A DNA stretch of 64,000 nucleotides from Talinum fruticosum (Eukaryota > Streptophyta > Magnoliopsida > Caryophyllales > Talinaceae), in NCBI GenBank assembly GCA_021018815.1, contig JAITYX010000016.1, forward strand, positions 5,037,001-5,101,000. Reading direction: 5' to 3'. The notes beneath the pieces were generated by a model, which saw only the letters and a list, made by a program, of their open reading frames with translations, was not told where the DNA came from and ran no database searches. Of this stretch, positions 13,090 through 23,276 are shown one piece after another. The stretch's first letter is position 1, and each line of letters begins with the position of its first letter. Both the position numbers and the translations under genes were made by a program.

Positions 13090-13735
13090 TCTAAAAGTGA
13101 GTTTGAGGGACAATTTTCCCATACGGAATGAGTGGTGGTTGTGTGACCATAGTGTACCAACCAGTCTACTACTCTACTTGTTTCTCTGAAGATGTGATTG
13201 ATGATTCAACTATCAAACCTTGACATCATTTTCTTGATGTCCTTTATGATAAAGTCGATTTTCCACAGCGTATTGAATTTTCCTTTGATACAATCTATGA
13301 TCACTTATTGTCACCTTCAATATGAAGTTTTTTGATATTTGCTTTAATTGCCTGTTGTAGCCCAAATCTAAGCGCATTGGCTTCCGCAACTAGGATGGTT
13401 GTATGCACCAAATTGGTTGTGCCAGGAGATTACCAAACTCATCTCTTAATAGGAAACTCATAGTAACATTACCATTAATAAGCTATCCAGACAAAATTAA
13501 GTTGGATGTATCCACTTGCAGGACGATTCCATTTAACAAGGTGGTTTCGCTTTGATCTTGACCTTTTCCATAACATTGTACATCTCGGTTGAAAAGCATT
13601 TTCTTGCTTTCCATTTAACAACTGCTCTCTTTGCTCTAATGAGTACTCTAATATGATTGAAGTGCTCCTCCTTGAAGATGAGCGCATTTGTTTCCTTCCA
13701 AATACCCCAAAGGATGAAAATGATACGTTAAAGTT
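13090..13735 (-). pseudogene. Degenerate LINE 3' part: RNase H-like (RVT_3) domain
   Basis: Pieces of a plant non-LTR retrotransposon C-terminus are readable in order on the minus strand, in shifting frames. First comes 'ILWGIWKETNALIFKE' (cf. the W-x-W-x-x-RN motif before the RNase H domain). Then 'KWNRPASGYIQLNF' (cf. 'W.PP..G..KLN.DG'), 'LVAEANALRFGLQQAIK' and 'KLHIEGDNK' followed by a stop, and finally 'HIFRETSRVVDWLVHYGH'. This order is that of RVT_3/RNase H domains in plant LINEs. Several frameshifts and stops make it a dead relic. A domesticated RVT_3 gene is possible but unlikely given the damage. Confidence 0.65.
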
Positions 13736-14146
13736 GATTCGAATAAAGGGAGGAATGCGCTGCCTTTAGAATGGTTGTGTGTTTGTTTTTACAAATGCTA
13801 CTATGCAATCTAGAAGATGAGCTCAAATTCAATTTTTGTTGCAAACTGTAGAGAATGAAGTCAATCCAAGCGTGCAAATAGTGAGAGAGTTCAGTGGAAG
13901 TGATAAATGTTTGTCGGGTTCTTTTAGATGAGAAGTCTTAAATGGAGGAAAACTAGCCGAGAGATTTGAGGAGAAGAAATAGATACCTGGTATGGTTCTT
14001 CTTTTATGTTTTATGTGTTTTTTTTTCCTATCTTTGTGCCGGAGATATTTTGTTGTTATTGGATGAAAAGCCTTTATCCCTGATGGACTACTACTAATTA
14101 AAAAAATATATATGAAAAGGTAATATGGATGGAGGCATGGTGAGCC

Positions 14147-14195
14147 AAAATTATGTAATCTCATTGATTTTTTTTTTTTTGGTTTGAACAAATTA
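14147..14195. repeat. Right copy of the direct repeat bracketing the LINE relic
   Basis: Matches 12951-12992: 'aaaattatgtaatc', then 'attgat', a T run, then 'ggtttgaacaaatt'. It sits upstream of the LINE relic in the element's own orientation. Confidence 0.5.
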
Positions 14196-14199
14196 CTGA

Positions 14200-15450
14200 T
14201 GTGTCGAGCATAATCAATAAATAAAAATGTATACTCAGTATCTATGTTTCTTTGGCTGATTAGCCAATAGTTTGCGTTCATTTTGCTCTTTATTACAAAG
14301 TTTATTTAGCCAAGCTTGCCTTGCCCAAGATGTGCAGCTGAGTAAAATGATCATAGAGAAGATTCTGGGTATATGTCAAATTATTGCCCCATTATATATA
14401 TCAACTAGGGTTTTTCTCTAATAGTCAAGATTAAGCCCCTTTGTACATTGATCCTAGTTTGATTTCCTTCGCTTCATTATTTGATTGTATGTTATTTTTG
14501 TCTATACTTCTTATGAATGATGGGGGAGCCCTCAATCCTTTCTTTGTCACATCATCTTGAAATTGATGAGCTCATCTTATACAAATAAAATATACGTTTG
14601 ATTTAAAAAATTTTAGGTTTATGGAGAGATTTATACTTTTTTCTTTTTATTTTTACTCCATGTAAATAATAAAGAATTCTACAATGAACATGGAGAAATC
14701 AAATCAGAAATATAACGTGTTTAATGCCTTAATATCAACTATTAGCCTAAGATCTTATTGCCAGTGGATATCTGTCTGTAAAAAGGGTGTTTTCACCCCC
14801 AACATGCTTTTGGGCTTGATTGATTCCTTGACTCCCTCAGCCCAGCTATAACTCACGTATGGTAGTCTTGAAATAATGCTCAAGAAGGATGAGTTGCTAA
14901 AAGGCCAACATCATACATTAAAATCAGAGCTGATAAACGTGTTGATTTTAGATGTCAATTTTAGGTTGACCCATTTTCATAATCGGGTCAACTATGTGTC
15001 ATCGTAAAAATGGCTTAAATTTACTAAAAATAAGAAATAACTTATTTTTACACTAGATGATCAATTCATGCTGACTTCCTGTTAAAATTAATTCGGGTTA
15101 TATTGAGTTTACATTTCTCTAAGTAACTTTAAATCAAATTTATATCGATAACTTTAAAACCAACCAAAAAAAAAAAAAAAAATAGAAAAGGAAAGAACCT
15201 CTAGGCTTTGTTGCAAAGGGCAAAGATAGAAGAAATACAGATCAAATTAAGAGTGGGCTAAGTCCTGTGTTTATCTTTTTCACAAGAACATTTGGGCCGG
15301 TTTTCTGAGATACAAAGCCCATTTCTACTCAACAAAATCCCCTTCATTATTGCCGCCTCAATGGGCTGAAGTCCTAACCCATCAATCATTTCACCATCAT
15401 CTCTCTCTCCCCTCCTCTCCCCCGCCCCCTTCGGGTTGAAGAGAAGGTTA
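14200..15450. other. Intergenic DNA and MFAP1 promoter region
   Basis: No gene is supported between the LINE relic and the MFAP1 leader. The last 100 bp before the start codon are CT-rich, typical of a plant 5' UTR. Confidence 0.5.
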
Positions 15451-15457
15451 TCGGAAA

Positions 15458-15466
15458 AAACCCTAA
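15458..15466 (+). promoter_or_regulatory. Telo-box (AAACCCTAA) in the MFAP1 leader
   Basis: AAACCCTAA lies 50 bp before the MFAP1 ATG, followed by a CT-rich stretch. Telo-boxes are known near the transcription start of many plant genes for RNA processing and translation, which fits this housekeeping splicing factor. Function here is inferred. Confidence 0.45.
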
Positions 15467-15515
15467 CTTTCTCTCTCATCTCAGAAATCACCATTCACCG
15501 GCACAAGCAGCAGCC

Positions 15516-18500
15516 ATGTCGGTGACAGCGGGTGTCAGCGACGCCGTAATCGCCATTAGAGAGAAGCTCAGAGGTAAGATCGGCCAAACCAAGGTCAAGC
15601 GTTACTGGCCTGGACGAGCTCCAGAATGGGCCGACGAAGCCGAGGAAGAAGAGGATCTTCGCACCTCGCGCCAGAGAGCCCTAGACCAAGCTTTTCCACC
15701 ATCCAATGACTCCGCCGCCGTTAAAGCCGTCGACGATCCCCGTCTCCGGCGGTTGGCTGAGAGCCGCGCGGCCGATCGTGATGAGATTCGCGCCGACCAT
15801 CGCAGGATTCGTCAGGCGGAGATCATATCGACGGCGGAGGAGGAGGAGAATCGCGCGGAGGAAGCGGCGGAGGAGGAGGATGAAGACGCTTTGGAGGAGA
15901 GGAGGAGGAGGATTAGGGAGAGGCTGCTGCAGAGGAGGCAGGAAGAGGAGAGAGAATTGGCGCCGTTGGAGGAGGAGGAAGAAGAAGAAGAAGAAGCGGA
16001 GGAAGAGGAAGAATCTTCTGAGTATGAGACTGATTCTGAGGAAGATGAGTTCGGAACTCGTGCGATGGCGAAGCCGGTATTTGTGCCGAAGCAGGAGAGA
16101 GACACGATTGCGGAGAGGGAACGGCTTGAGGCGGAGGAACGTGCTCTGGAGGAGGCGGTGAAGCGGAGATTGGAGGAGCGAAAGGTTGAGACCAAGCAGA
16201 TTGTGGTGGAGAAGATAAGGGAGGACGAGGAGATCCAAAAGAATCTAGAAGCGGAGGCGAACATCGCGGACATTGACACTGATGATGAGCTCAACGAGGC
16301 CGAGGAGTACGAGAGCTGGAAGACTAGAGAGATTGCGAGGATAAAGAGAGATAGGGAGGCAAGAGAGGCTATGTTGAAGGAGAAGGAGGAGATTGAGAGA
16401 GTGAGGAACATGACTGAGGAGGAGAGGAGAGAATGGGAGAGGAAGAACCCCAAACCAGCAGCTCCCTCCAAGCAGAAATGGCGCTTTATGCAGAAATACT
16501 ACCACAAGGGTGCTTTCTTCCAATCGGATGCCGATGATCAGGCTGGGACTGCTGGGAGCGATTCGATTTACTACCGGGACTTTTCTGCTCCAACTGGGGA
16601 GGATAAGATGGACAAGACGATATTGCCTAAGGTTATGCAGGTTAAGCACTTTGGAAGGAGTGGCAGGACGAAATGGACTCACCTTGTCAACGAGGATACT
16701 ACTGATTGGAACAACCCGTATGTCCTCTCTGCTTGGTCTCTTTTGGGTTGTTAATGTTTTCTTTGAGTAATAATTGGTTCTGTTTGATGTGATTGTTAAT
16801 GTTTTATTCCTTGGTATTTGAGTTTGGTGCCTTATGAAGTAGCCAAGGTTTTTCACAGAATTGTTTTTGATGCTAAGGAAAGACTAGAGTTTGTCTTTTG
16901 GGTGCGTGGTTCTGTTTATGCTGGTAGGAAGGGGAATATTAAGCAGGGTATTCAATATTTCTTTTTGGAGATTCCTGGGGCAGATTTCAGGGAGAGGGTT
17001 AGAAGGGGAGCACTATTGCTTATCTTGTTTGGGATTTTAGAATGGGTGAAGAAGGTTAAATGTAGTAAACTCTTTGTCGCTTCTTCATATTGGTCCGATG
17101 TCAAGGGCGATCTTTTTGGGATATGGTGTGACATATGAAGGCGGTATATACTTGTTTAAAGATCTGGTGCTTTCTCTCTCTCTCTTTTTTTGTTGGGGGG
17201 AGGGGTTTGAGGATATGTGTTTGGTACAGTCATATTCCTGGTTCTTCATTTTGGAATTCCTTGATGAGGTCACTGGGAGTATCTTAAGCAATTTTGTTTG
17301 GCTTGACTGAACTCGAGGTTCCTTGATCTAATCTAAGGTTAAGCTGGGGGAGTGACCAAAGTTGGGACAGGAGTCCCTTCGACTCATTTATCTATAGTGC
17401 ATAATCTCTGGCTAGTGAGCACTTTCTTTTTTAAAAATTTTTTAGTTAGCTTGCTTAGGTCTCTAGGAAACTGAACAAGTATAGAGGTGGATTGTGGATG
17501 GTAAAGGCATATGACAATTGTAGAAGTTGCATGAGTTATCTTGACAACATAGAAGGATCTTTAGAAACCCCCCCACCGGCGCCTCCCAAAAAATAAATAA
17601 AAAGAAATCACGCAAATCATTGACTGCCAGCTGTATCTTCCGCACCTTCATGCGTATTACTCTGTAACCGTAATAGATAATAATACTCAGGTAATTTAAG
17701 TTTGGCTGCACTAGGTTTCCTCTCTACGCTTCTCTTTATGGTGCATAAGTGCTGAAGTCTGACTCGATTCACCATTAGCACATGTCTATTGTTTGGGTGC
17801 AAGAGATGGTCATGGAGGAAATAAGAAAGAAAACTAGTCAAAAATTGGATGGAAGGGGATGTCACAACCTATAAGACTTAAATGCATATCCAGTGAATGG
17901 CCTTCATTGGGTGTCATTTGGACAACACTTATTCCATGGTTCCGGCAGGACTATGGACCCGGTGACATGGAACTTTTGGGGAGGGAATCTTGTATGTTTT
18001 GGAAAGGGTGGCCGTGGAAATAGGTGGTGGGTTTTAGAAATTAAATCAAATTACCATATATGGTAATATGAGCGTATAGACTAGGGAGTATGGTATAATT
18101 TGTATCATTTGGAGGGGTCTATTAGTTCATGTTGTCAATTTTTGGACGCTCATTTAGTTCATGACGTTCTTTGACATTCTTCCCTCCATTCCATGATATG
18201 CTTTGGTGCTATTGACATTGGAATTTATTGCCGTCATCATTGTATATAACATACTTCCAGATATATCAAATGCATGGTGACAAGATTTCATCTTAGAGGT
18301 TTACAAGGGGTGCAAATGGAAGTTCTGTAGGATAAATATGACTACTCTGGCTAAACTGAGCCTAAATGGAAAATAGAATCTTCAAAGTCTTATTACCCTA
18401 CACGTTGAAGTGAGGTTTTTTTTTTGTAATCTTGCTTAAATGCCTCTACTTTTTAGTTTTGACTTTTATGTTTGAATCTGAGATCAGAGTGTAGATCTTG

Positions 18501-19163
18501 TGTGACTGTGCTCTGCCCCGATGGTATTGGTACCCTGGAATGGGCCTCCGCAATCAGCATTCGTGAACTTTTATGAACTGCTCTCTTGCATCGCATCCTC
18601 TTTAAACTTCAAGTTTTCATGTGTTTATGTTGGGCATGACCAGAATGTATTGTAGGCTCAATGAGTATTGTGACCTAGATTTTCCCCTTATCATTTATGA
18701 ATGGACTAACTAACATTACGTATGTTTGATGCGTAATGTAAAACTCCTGCTAACTTCTGTGGAATTGAAGAGCCCTAATCTCCCTTGTGGGGATAGTAGA
18801 GTACAAGGCCACAATATTCTACCACTAGGCTATTCCTCTTGAGCATGACTTTAATTCTCTTCCTCTAGTAACAACTGTTGGGCCATTTTGACGTTCTTTG
18901 TGATTCCTTTGCCATGTAAACTGCCCCCCCAAAAAAAAAAGGTTTGCTGCAAGTGAATGGATTAATACTATGTTGTAGTTGCTACATACATAATTGTACT
19001 AAATAGTACACAAATACTGAAAATTGACTGTATATTGTGAATGAAACGCAGATGGACATATAATGATCCATTACGAGCCAAGTATAATGCAAAAATGGCT
19101 GGCATGAAGGTGATTGCTAAACCCAAAGGAAGCAGGAAACTGAAGGACTGGGAGCAGTCTTAA
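15516..19163 (+). CDS. MFAP1: Microfibrillar-associated protein 1 (MFAP1) homologue, spliceosome component
   Basis: MFAP1 is a nuclear protein of the spliceosomal B complex, needed for pre-mRNA splicing. Exon 1 is 15516-16717 and exon 2 is 19052-19163, joined by a 2,334-bp GT-AG intron (donor GTATGT, acceptor AAACGCAG). The split codon CC/A restores P-W in '...NNP-WTYNDPLRAKYNAK'. The product has 437 residues, as expected for the plant family, and no frame problem. Hallmarks are the N-terminal 'KVKRYWPGRAPEWADE', long Glu/Arg-rich coiled-coil tracts (residues ~100-180), 'SSEYETDSEEDEFG', and the conserved C-terminal domain with 'KWRFMQKYYHKGAFFQ' and 'KHFGRSGRTKWTHL'. The antisense and +1 frames over the Glu-rich exon are open only because of its repetitive composition. 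Neighbours give no functional clue. Confidence 0.95.
18765..18845 (-). mobile_element. SINE-like fragment in the MFAP1 intron
   Basis: The minus strand contains 'TAGCCTAGTGGTAGA', a very good tRNA box A, followed 3' by 'CTCTTCAATTCC', a weak box B. This arrangement suggests a tRNA-derived SINE antisense to the host gene. It could also be a decayed tRNA pseudogene; there is no cloverleaf. Confidence 0.35.
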
Positions 19164-20536
19164 CATTTGCACTAGAATTTGATCAAGCGATAAAGGATCG
19201 CATAGCAATTTGAGTAGGTATTGTAAACGAGTAACATAATTTATCCTCAGTTGTATACAATTTGCTATTATAAATGTGAGACCAGTTGAGCTGATATTTG
19301 TGCTCATCCGTGATGTTTCTTATTGTTGCCATAGTTACCTTGCCATAAGAGATATCAATCATATAATTGGTGCTGGGCTTGCATTCTTGTCTCTTGAAAT
19401 GTGTTTTTTAATATGAATCTGGTTCCATATCTGTATTCCTCTCATAAGCGTGCAAAATTTAATGTTTGGTTCAAAGGGACACTCCGGATTTCTTGTACTG
19501 TTTACGTGATGACAGAGGTCATCTGCTGGTTGCTGCAACGTCACTGAAACCCTCATTAACAAACTCTTATCATCTGAAACCTGACCAGGAAAATTTAGCC
19601 TCCACCTCTTCTTTCTCCCAGAAAATCCTAATTCATGTTTTATTTAGTATTTTCTCGGCAAATAAATACTCTCTATTAAGAGTATCTCGATATCCGCTTG
19701 CAATGAGTGGTATAATCTCTCACTTTTAAATTGATTTTATATATTTCTTTTGTGTTTTACTTATGTGGGATTGAATTGTTAATTGATTACCAAATTGATT
19801 TAAAAGGGCATAAGTTCTTCGAATTTAAATTACTATAGTAGATAAATCTTTTCAACGGGAAGGTAATATCAAATTAGGGGATATTCTCATTTGAATTCAA
19901 ATTGCTATAATAGATTAATCTTTTCAACGGAAAAACTATATAAGATTTGTGAATCTTCCAATTTAATGAAGCAAAAATTGAGTAGAGTGGTTAGAAGAGT
20001 TTCAATTAATTTTTTCAATCTAAATGTTTATTTTGTTGTTCTAATGTGATGTTATTGTAGATGTCATATGCAAAAAGCAGGATAATAAGACTACATGATG
20101 AAAATCCTACCTAATTACAGATTTCGACCTCTTACATAAATAAACCAACATAAAACACTTTAACACAACGAACACCTACAAGTACGAATATACTTCCTAT
20201 CTACAAAGAGCTTACGCTCGTGAATGGTAATCTCAAGAGAAACAAAAGTACTTGTAAGTTCTAATAAACCAACAATAGCCTAAACATCAATATCTAGTGT
20301 CCTCAACCATACTGAATTCAAAATGAGCCCACTATTAATGCTACCAATTGAAAGCTAAAAAGATCCCAAAAAACAAAAAGAACTCCTAATACGACATTCA
20401 AATATGTGAAACATTAATATAAAAAAATCATCGAAAGTCATCATGTATTAGTAGAAACAGTATACTCTACCAAGATATATAGATACGCAATAAGGCCTCA
20501 TCTTCTAGCAAAGCTACTTCAACATCCTACTGAGCT
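19164..20536. other. MFAP1 3' UTR and intergenic DNA
   Basis: The MFAP1 3' UTR continues beyond 19163 without a clear poly(A) signal that I can single out. Two related segments near 19805-19860 and 19885-19935 share 'ttcgaatttaaattactatagtaga' -like text and 'cttttcaacggga'. No gene is supported. Confidence 0.45.
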
Positions 20537-20879
20537 TCTTTTTACTTTAACTTCATCCTCTGTACATACTGTCCAAGAAGCAACAATTTTGCATTTAATT
20601 TGAAACAAAAAATTTCCAGAACTTCAGTTAGTTTGATGACCACCAGAATTTATTTGTACGATTATAACGATTGGAGGGCACTTTCTATAAATATGTAAAC
20701 AATGAATCCAATCACACAGAAATGTCTTCAGGAGAACCTCATTATCCTTACAACACCCCCCAAAAAAAGGAAAAAAGAACAAGAAAAATTGGCAAAGCAT
20801 GTGATGGAATAAACACCATAGAGCTCTAATACAAATGGAATAATCATCCAAAGGTGCTCTTTATATGCCCAAGCTAATG

Positions 20880-22053
20880 ACTTGAGCAAATCTCGAAATG
20901 AGATAACAAACTAGAGTAATCAATGAGATCAAATTCGAGCGAGCAACCCCTGGTTGGACCATGTGTGAACCAAGCCATGGCTGTTGCCAGTATATATCTC
21001 ATTCCGTTCTTCATCATAGAAAAGAGCTGTGCTGCCTTCCGAAGCCTCCGCATGTGAGGGCCTACTGCTAATACAGCCATTGTCGACACATGAATAGTTA
21101 TCTGCTCTTATCTTGGTCAGGCATTTCCCAGTAGAGATATTACTTACATTAATAGAACCAGCTGCATGGTGGATGAATCACCAAATTGTATCATATTTAC
21201 ACTCTCAGAAACATCGGAACAGAACAAAGTTGAGGACACTTTGAGCTATTTTATACACCACCACTAGTACTAATTCCTAATCGAAGTTGCTAAAACAAGA
21301 GAAACTGCTAACTTAGGGTCCCTCCCGACATTGGGGTGTGGGAGGGCAGGATGTACAGTCTTTTGGGCACAACTAGATTGTAGAGAGGCCTGTTTGCTAT
21401 ACCCCTGATTTGGAAGGCATTACCATCTACTAATGCACAACGAAAAAATTATGTACAGTTTAGAGAAATATTTTTTCAGTATAGAGTAATCCTAAACTAA
21501 AACAATTGCTCAATTTTACCTCTTTTGGTTGTCTCCAGTCTAATGACGCCACCACAGAAAACTCAAAGATGGAAATTGACCCATAAAATTCTTCCCATGA
21601 CTCATCGGAGGTAGGTAGTAAAGAAAATCATTCTGGTGATTCAACAAAAGCAGTGAATCTATACGCTGAAACTTTAACTTCTTTTCCCTATTATTAATTA
21701 ACATTTTAGAGAAGAGCATTAATCCATCTCTAAGCTACTACTAACCTCTCGTTTCTGTTAAATGAAAGGATCGGGGAGGGTCTGAGGCTTACCATTTCCT
21801 TCAGATATGGGATCTGTTTTGCAATAAGAAAAAATAAGATCCAGGTCACTTGTGACAAATGTGTTGTTTGTGTTGCAGTCAACATGCCACAAAAGGTGGT
21901 CCTCGAAAGAAGTAACAAGCTCCCCGCAAGAGTTCCACACATCTACTTTGCAGTTCCTGATAACCAAGAACAATTGTTTCTCATAGGGAAAGACAAATGA
22001 TGAGGGAGTCATAAAATCAAATTTGCTGACTTGTGTTAGTACATAATTGTGAA
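20880..22053 (-). pseudogene. 3' fragment of a WD40-like gene (copy A, exons 7-8 only)
   Basis: Exon 7 (to 21793) reads 'FVFPYEKQLFLVIRNCKVD' and 'GELVTSFEDHLLWHVDC'. Exon 8 (from 21161) reads 'ALFYDEERNEIYTGN' and 'GLVHTWSN'. The 5' exons 1-6 and the exon 7 splice acceptor are absent: at ~22053 the sequence switches to a copy of DNA found upstream of the PPR gene. Copy A keeps TGG near the C-terminus where copy B has TGA. Without a promoter or 5' exons it cannot encode the protein. Confidence 0.8.
21310..21415 (-). mobile_element. Au-like SINE fragment in WD40 copy A
   Basis: Contains 'GTGTGGGAGGGCAGGATGTA' and 'GTAGAGAGGCCTGTTTGC'. These match, in order and spacing, the antisense of the widespread plant Au SINE. 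The same insert is at 28850-28960 in copy B but not in the matching intron of copy C. Confidence 0.5.
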
Positions 22054-22160
22054 AGCAGGACACTGACGGCAGTCAGGGTGGCAGAGAGAGGGGGATTAAA
22101 GGGAAATTTACATTTAAGTCACATTCAAGTCGCAAATGAACCAGCAACCTCTCCCTCATA
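22051..22160. repeat. Left copy of a ~110-bp direct repeat at the rearrangement breakpoint
   Basis: From 'gaaagcaggacactgacgg' to 'cagcaacctctccct' this matches 25585-25697 with few differences. It directly abuts the truncated exon 7 of WD40 copy A. The pair flanks the ELMO fragment and the PPR gene. Confidence 0.8.
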
Positions 22161-22467
22161 AAATGATTAATCCAATCCTGAAGCACGTTTCACTATCAAA
22201 CCAACAATGATCATCTTTATTTTATTATTCAGAGTTGGGTATTAATATAAGTTAGTTTGACATACAGATTGAACTAAAATAGGGCACAGATGTACAGCAT
22301 TCAGTTTTAAAAACAGATCATAGTAACAGAATGTACAGGAAAATTTCTAGCAAAAACAAGTTCTCCAGCAATATAAAGTCACCACCCCTTTATGACACAG
22401 AGCCCTCATAACTGATGAGCAAAATCAAAGACAACTAAGGAATACCCAAACAAAAGAATACAGATAC

Positions 22468-22768
22468 CTAAAATCACCAGGGAAACAGCATTCCACAAGG
22501 CCCTCAAAGTTTCCTTCAAAATTTCAGCATCAGCAAAATCAGAATCAGGAACAATAATGACAGTATTATGATCATTCACATGCATTATCCGTAAGGCTTA
22601 GAAGAAAACTTCTCGTAGATCACTAATATATATACCCCTGCTGCAACTCTTACCAAATCCAAGATCTAAGAACATCCATAAGGGGTAATGAGGAGATACC
22701 TGGTGTTCAGGGTTTGAACTATCATAAGCAACGTCGAGGCGGCTCTGCAGCCTCACAAGGCAGTCCTC
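22468..22768 (-). pseudogene. ELMO-domain gene fragment (two exons)
   Basis: Exon 22768-22700 is 69 nt with acceptor TTTCAG and donor GTATCT. It encodes 'EDCLVRLQSRLDVAYDSSN' followed by 'PEHQ', the N-terminal ELMO-family block (plant homologues read similar to 'RLQ.RIDVAYDGSIPEHQ'). Exon 22513-22468 encodes 'ETLRALWNAV', continuing the same block ('ALRALWNAAFP' in homologues). It needs one more T in the run at 22483-22485 to read on as 'FPGDF'. The rest of the ELMO domain is missing; the breakpoint repeat and WD40 copy A lie downstream. ELMO proteins act with small GTPases, but this remnant is too short to function. Confidence 0.62.
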
Positions 22769-23276
22769 CTGAAAGCACAGAACCCTAATAAAAATAAGAA
22801 TCATACGGAGAGTTCCAATATGCGCAAGACCAACTAATGAAGGAAACAAAAATGAGAAAAGAAGAACATGACAGAACAGCAGTTGCTTCAGATAAAACAC
22901 AAATCTACAAACTACTGTAAAGTGACAAACAGATGTTATCACTATAAAAAAATTTACCATCCTTGTTCCATTAAAAAAATGGAACACAACGATAAAAAGA
23001 AGCAGATTGTCCATCCTGCCAACATAGTAAATGTGATCCCTGATGAAGCTCCTGAGATATGTTTGATAAGAATAAAGCTCCTCATATGAGATAGTAAATT
23101 TAATTTGATCATCTAAAGTGTATTTTACTTTACAACATCAATGCGAGCGGTGCCCCACTAGTAGTATATAAAACCTAGGACAAAGCAAGTGCAAATTTCA
23201 GAAAATTTGTTTTGCAACTCAAATTTGAAGCAGCAAGCTGGGACAAAGGAAAGCAGACATACTGCCAAAACTGTCA
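22769..23276. other. Sequence between the ELMO fragment and the PPR stop codon
   Basis: AT-rich DNA, probably intron of the ELMO fragment and PPR 3' UTR. No further ELMO exon could be recognised. Confidence 0.4.

Larger units (their letters stand above)
20537..22053. repeat. Segmental duplication, copy A
   Basis: Nearly identical over ~1.5 kb to 28047-29594, including exons 7 and 8 of a WD40-like gene, the intron between them and a SINE inside that intron. The similarity ends abruptly at ~22053, inside exon 7, where unrelated sequence begins. Confidence 0.9.

Noticed and set aside
15681..16471. Long antisense and +1 reading frames (Ser-, Leu- and Arg-rich) over MFAP1 exon 1
   Set aside because: They are by-products of the GAG/GAA-rich Glu/Arg codons of the real gene and resemble no family.
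18765..18845. tRNA gene in the MFAP1 intron
   Set aside because: A box A is present, but no cloverleaf or proper box B can be drawn, so a SINE remnant is more likely.
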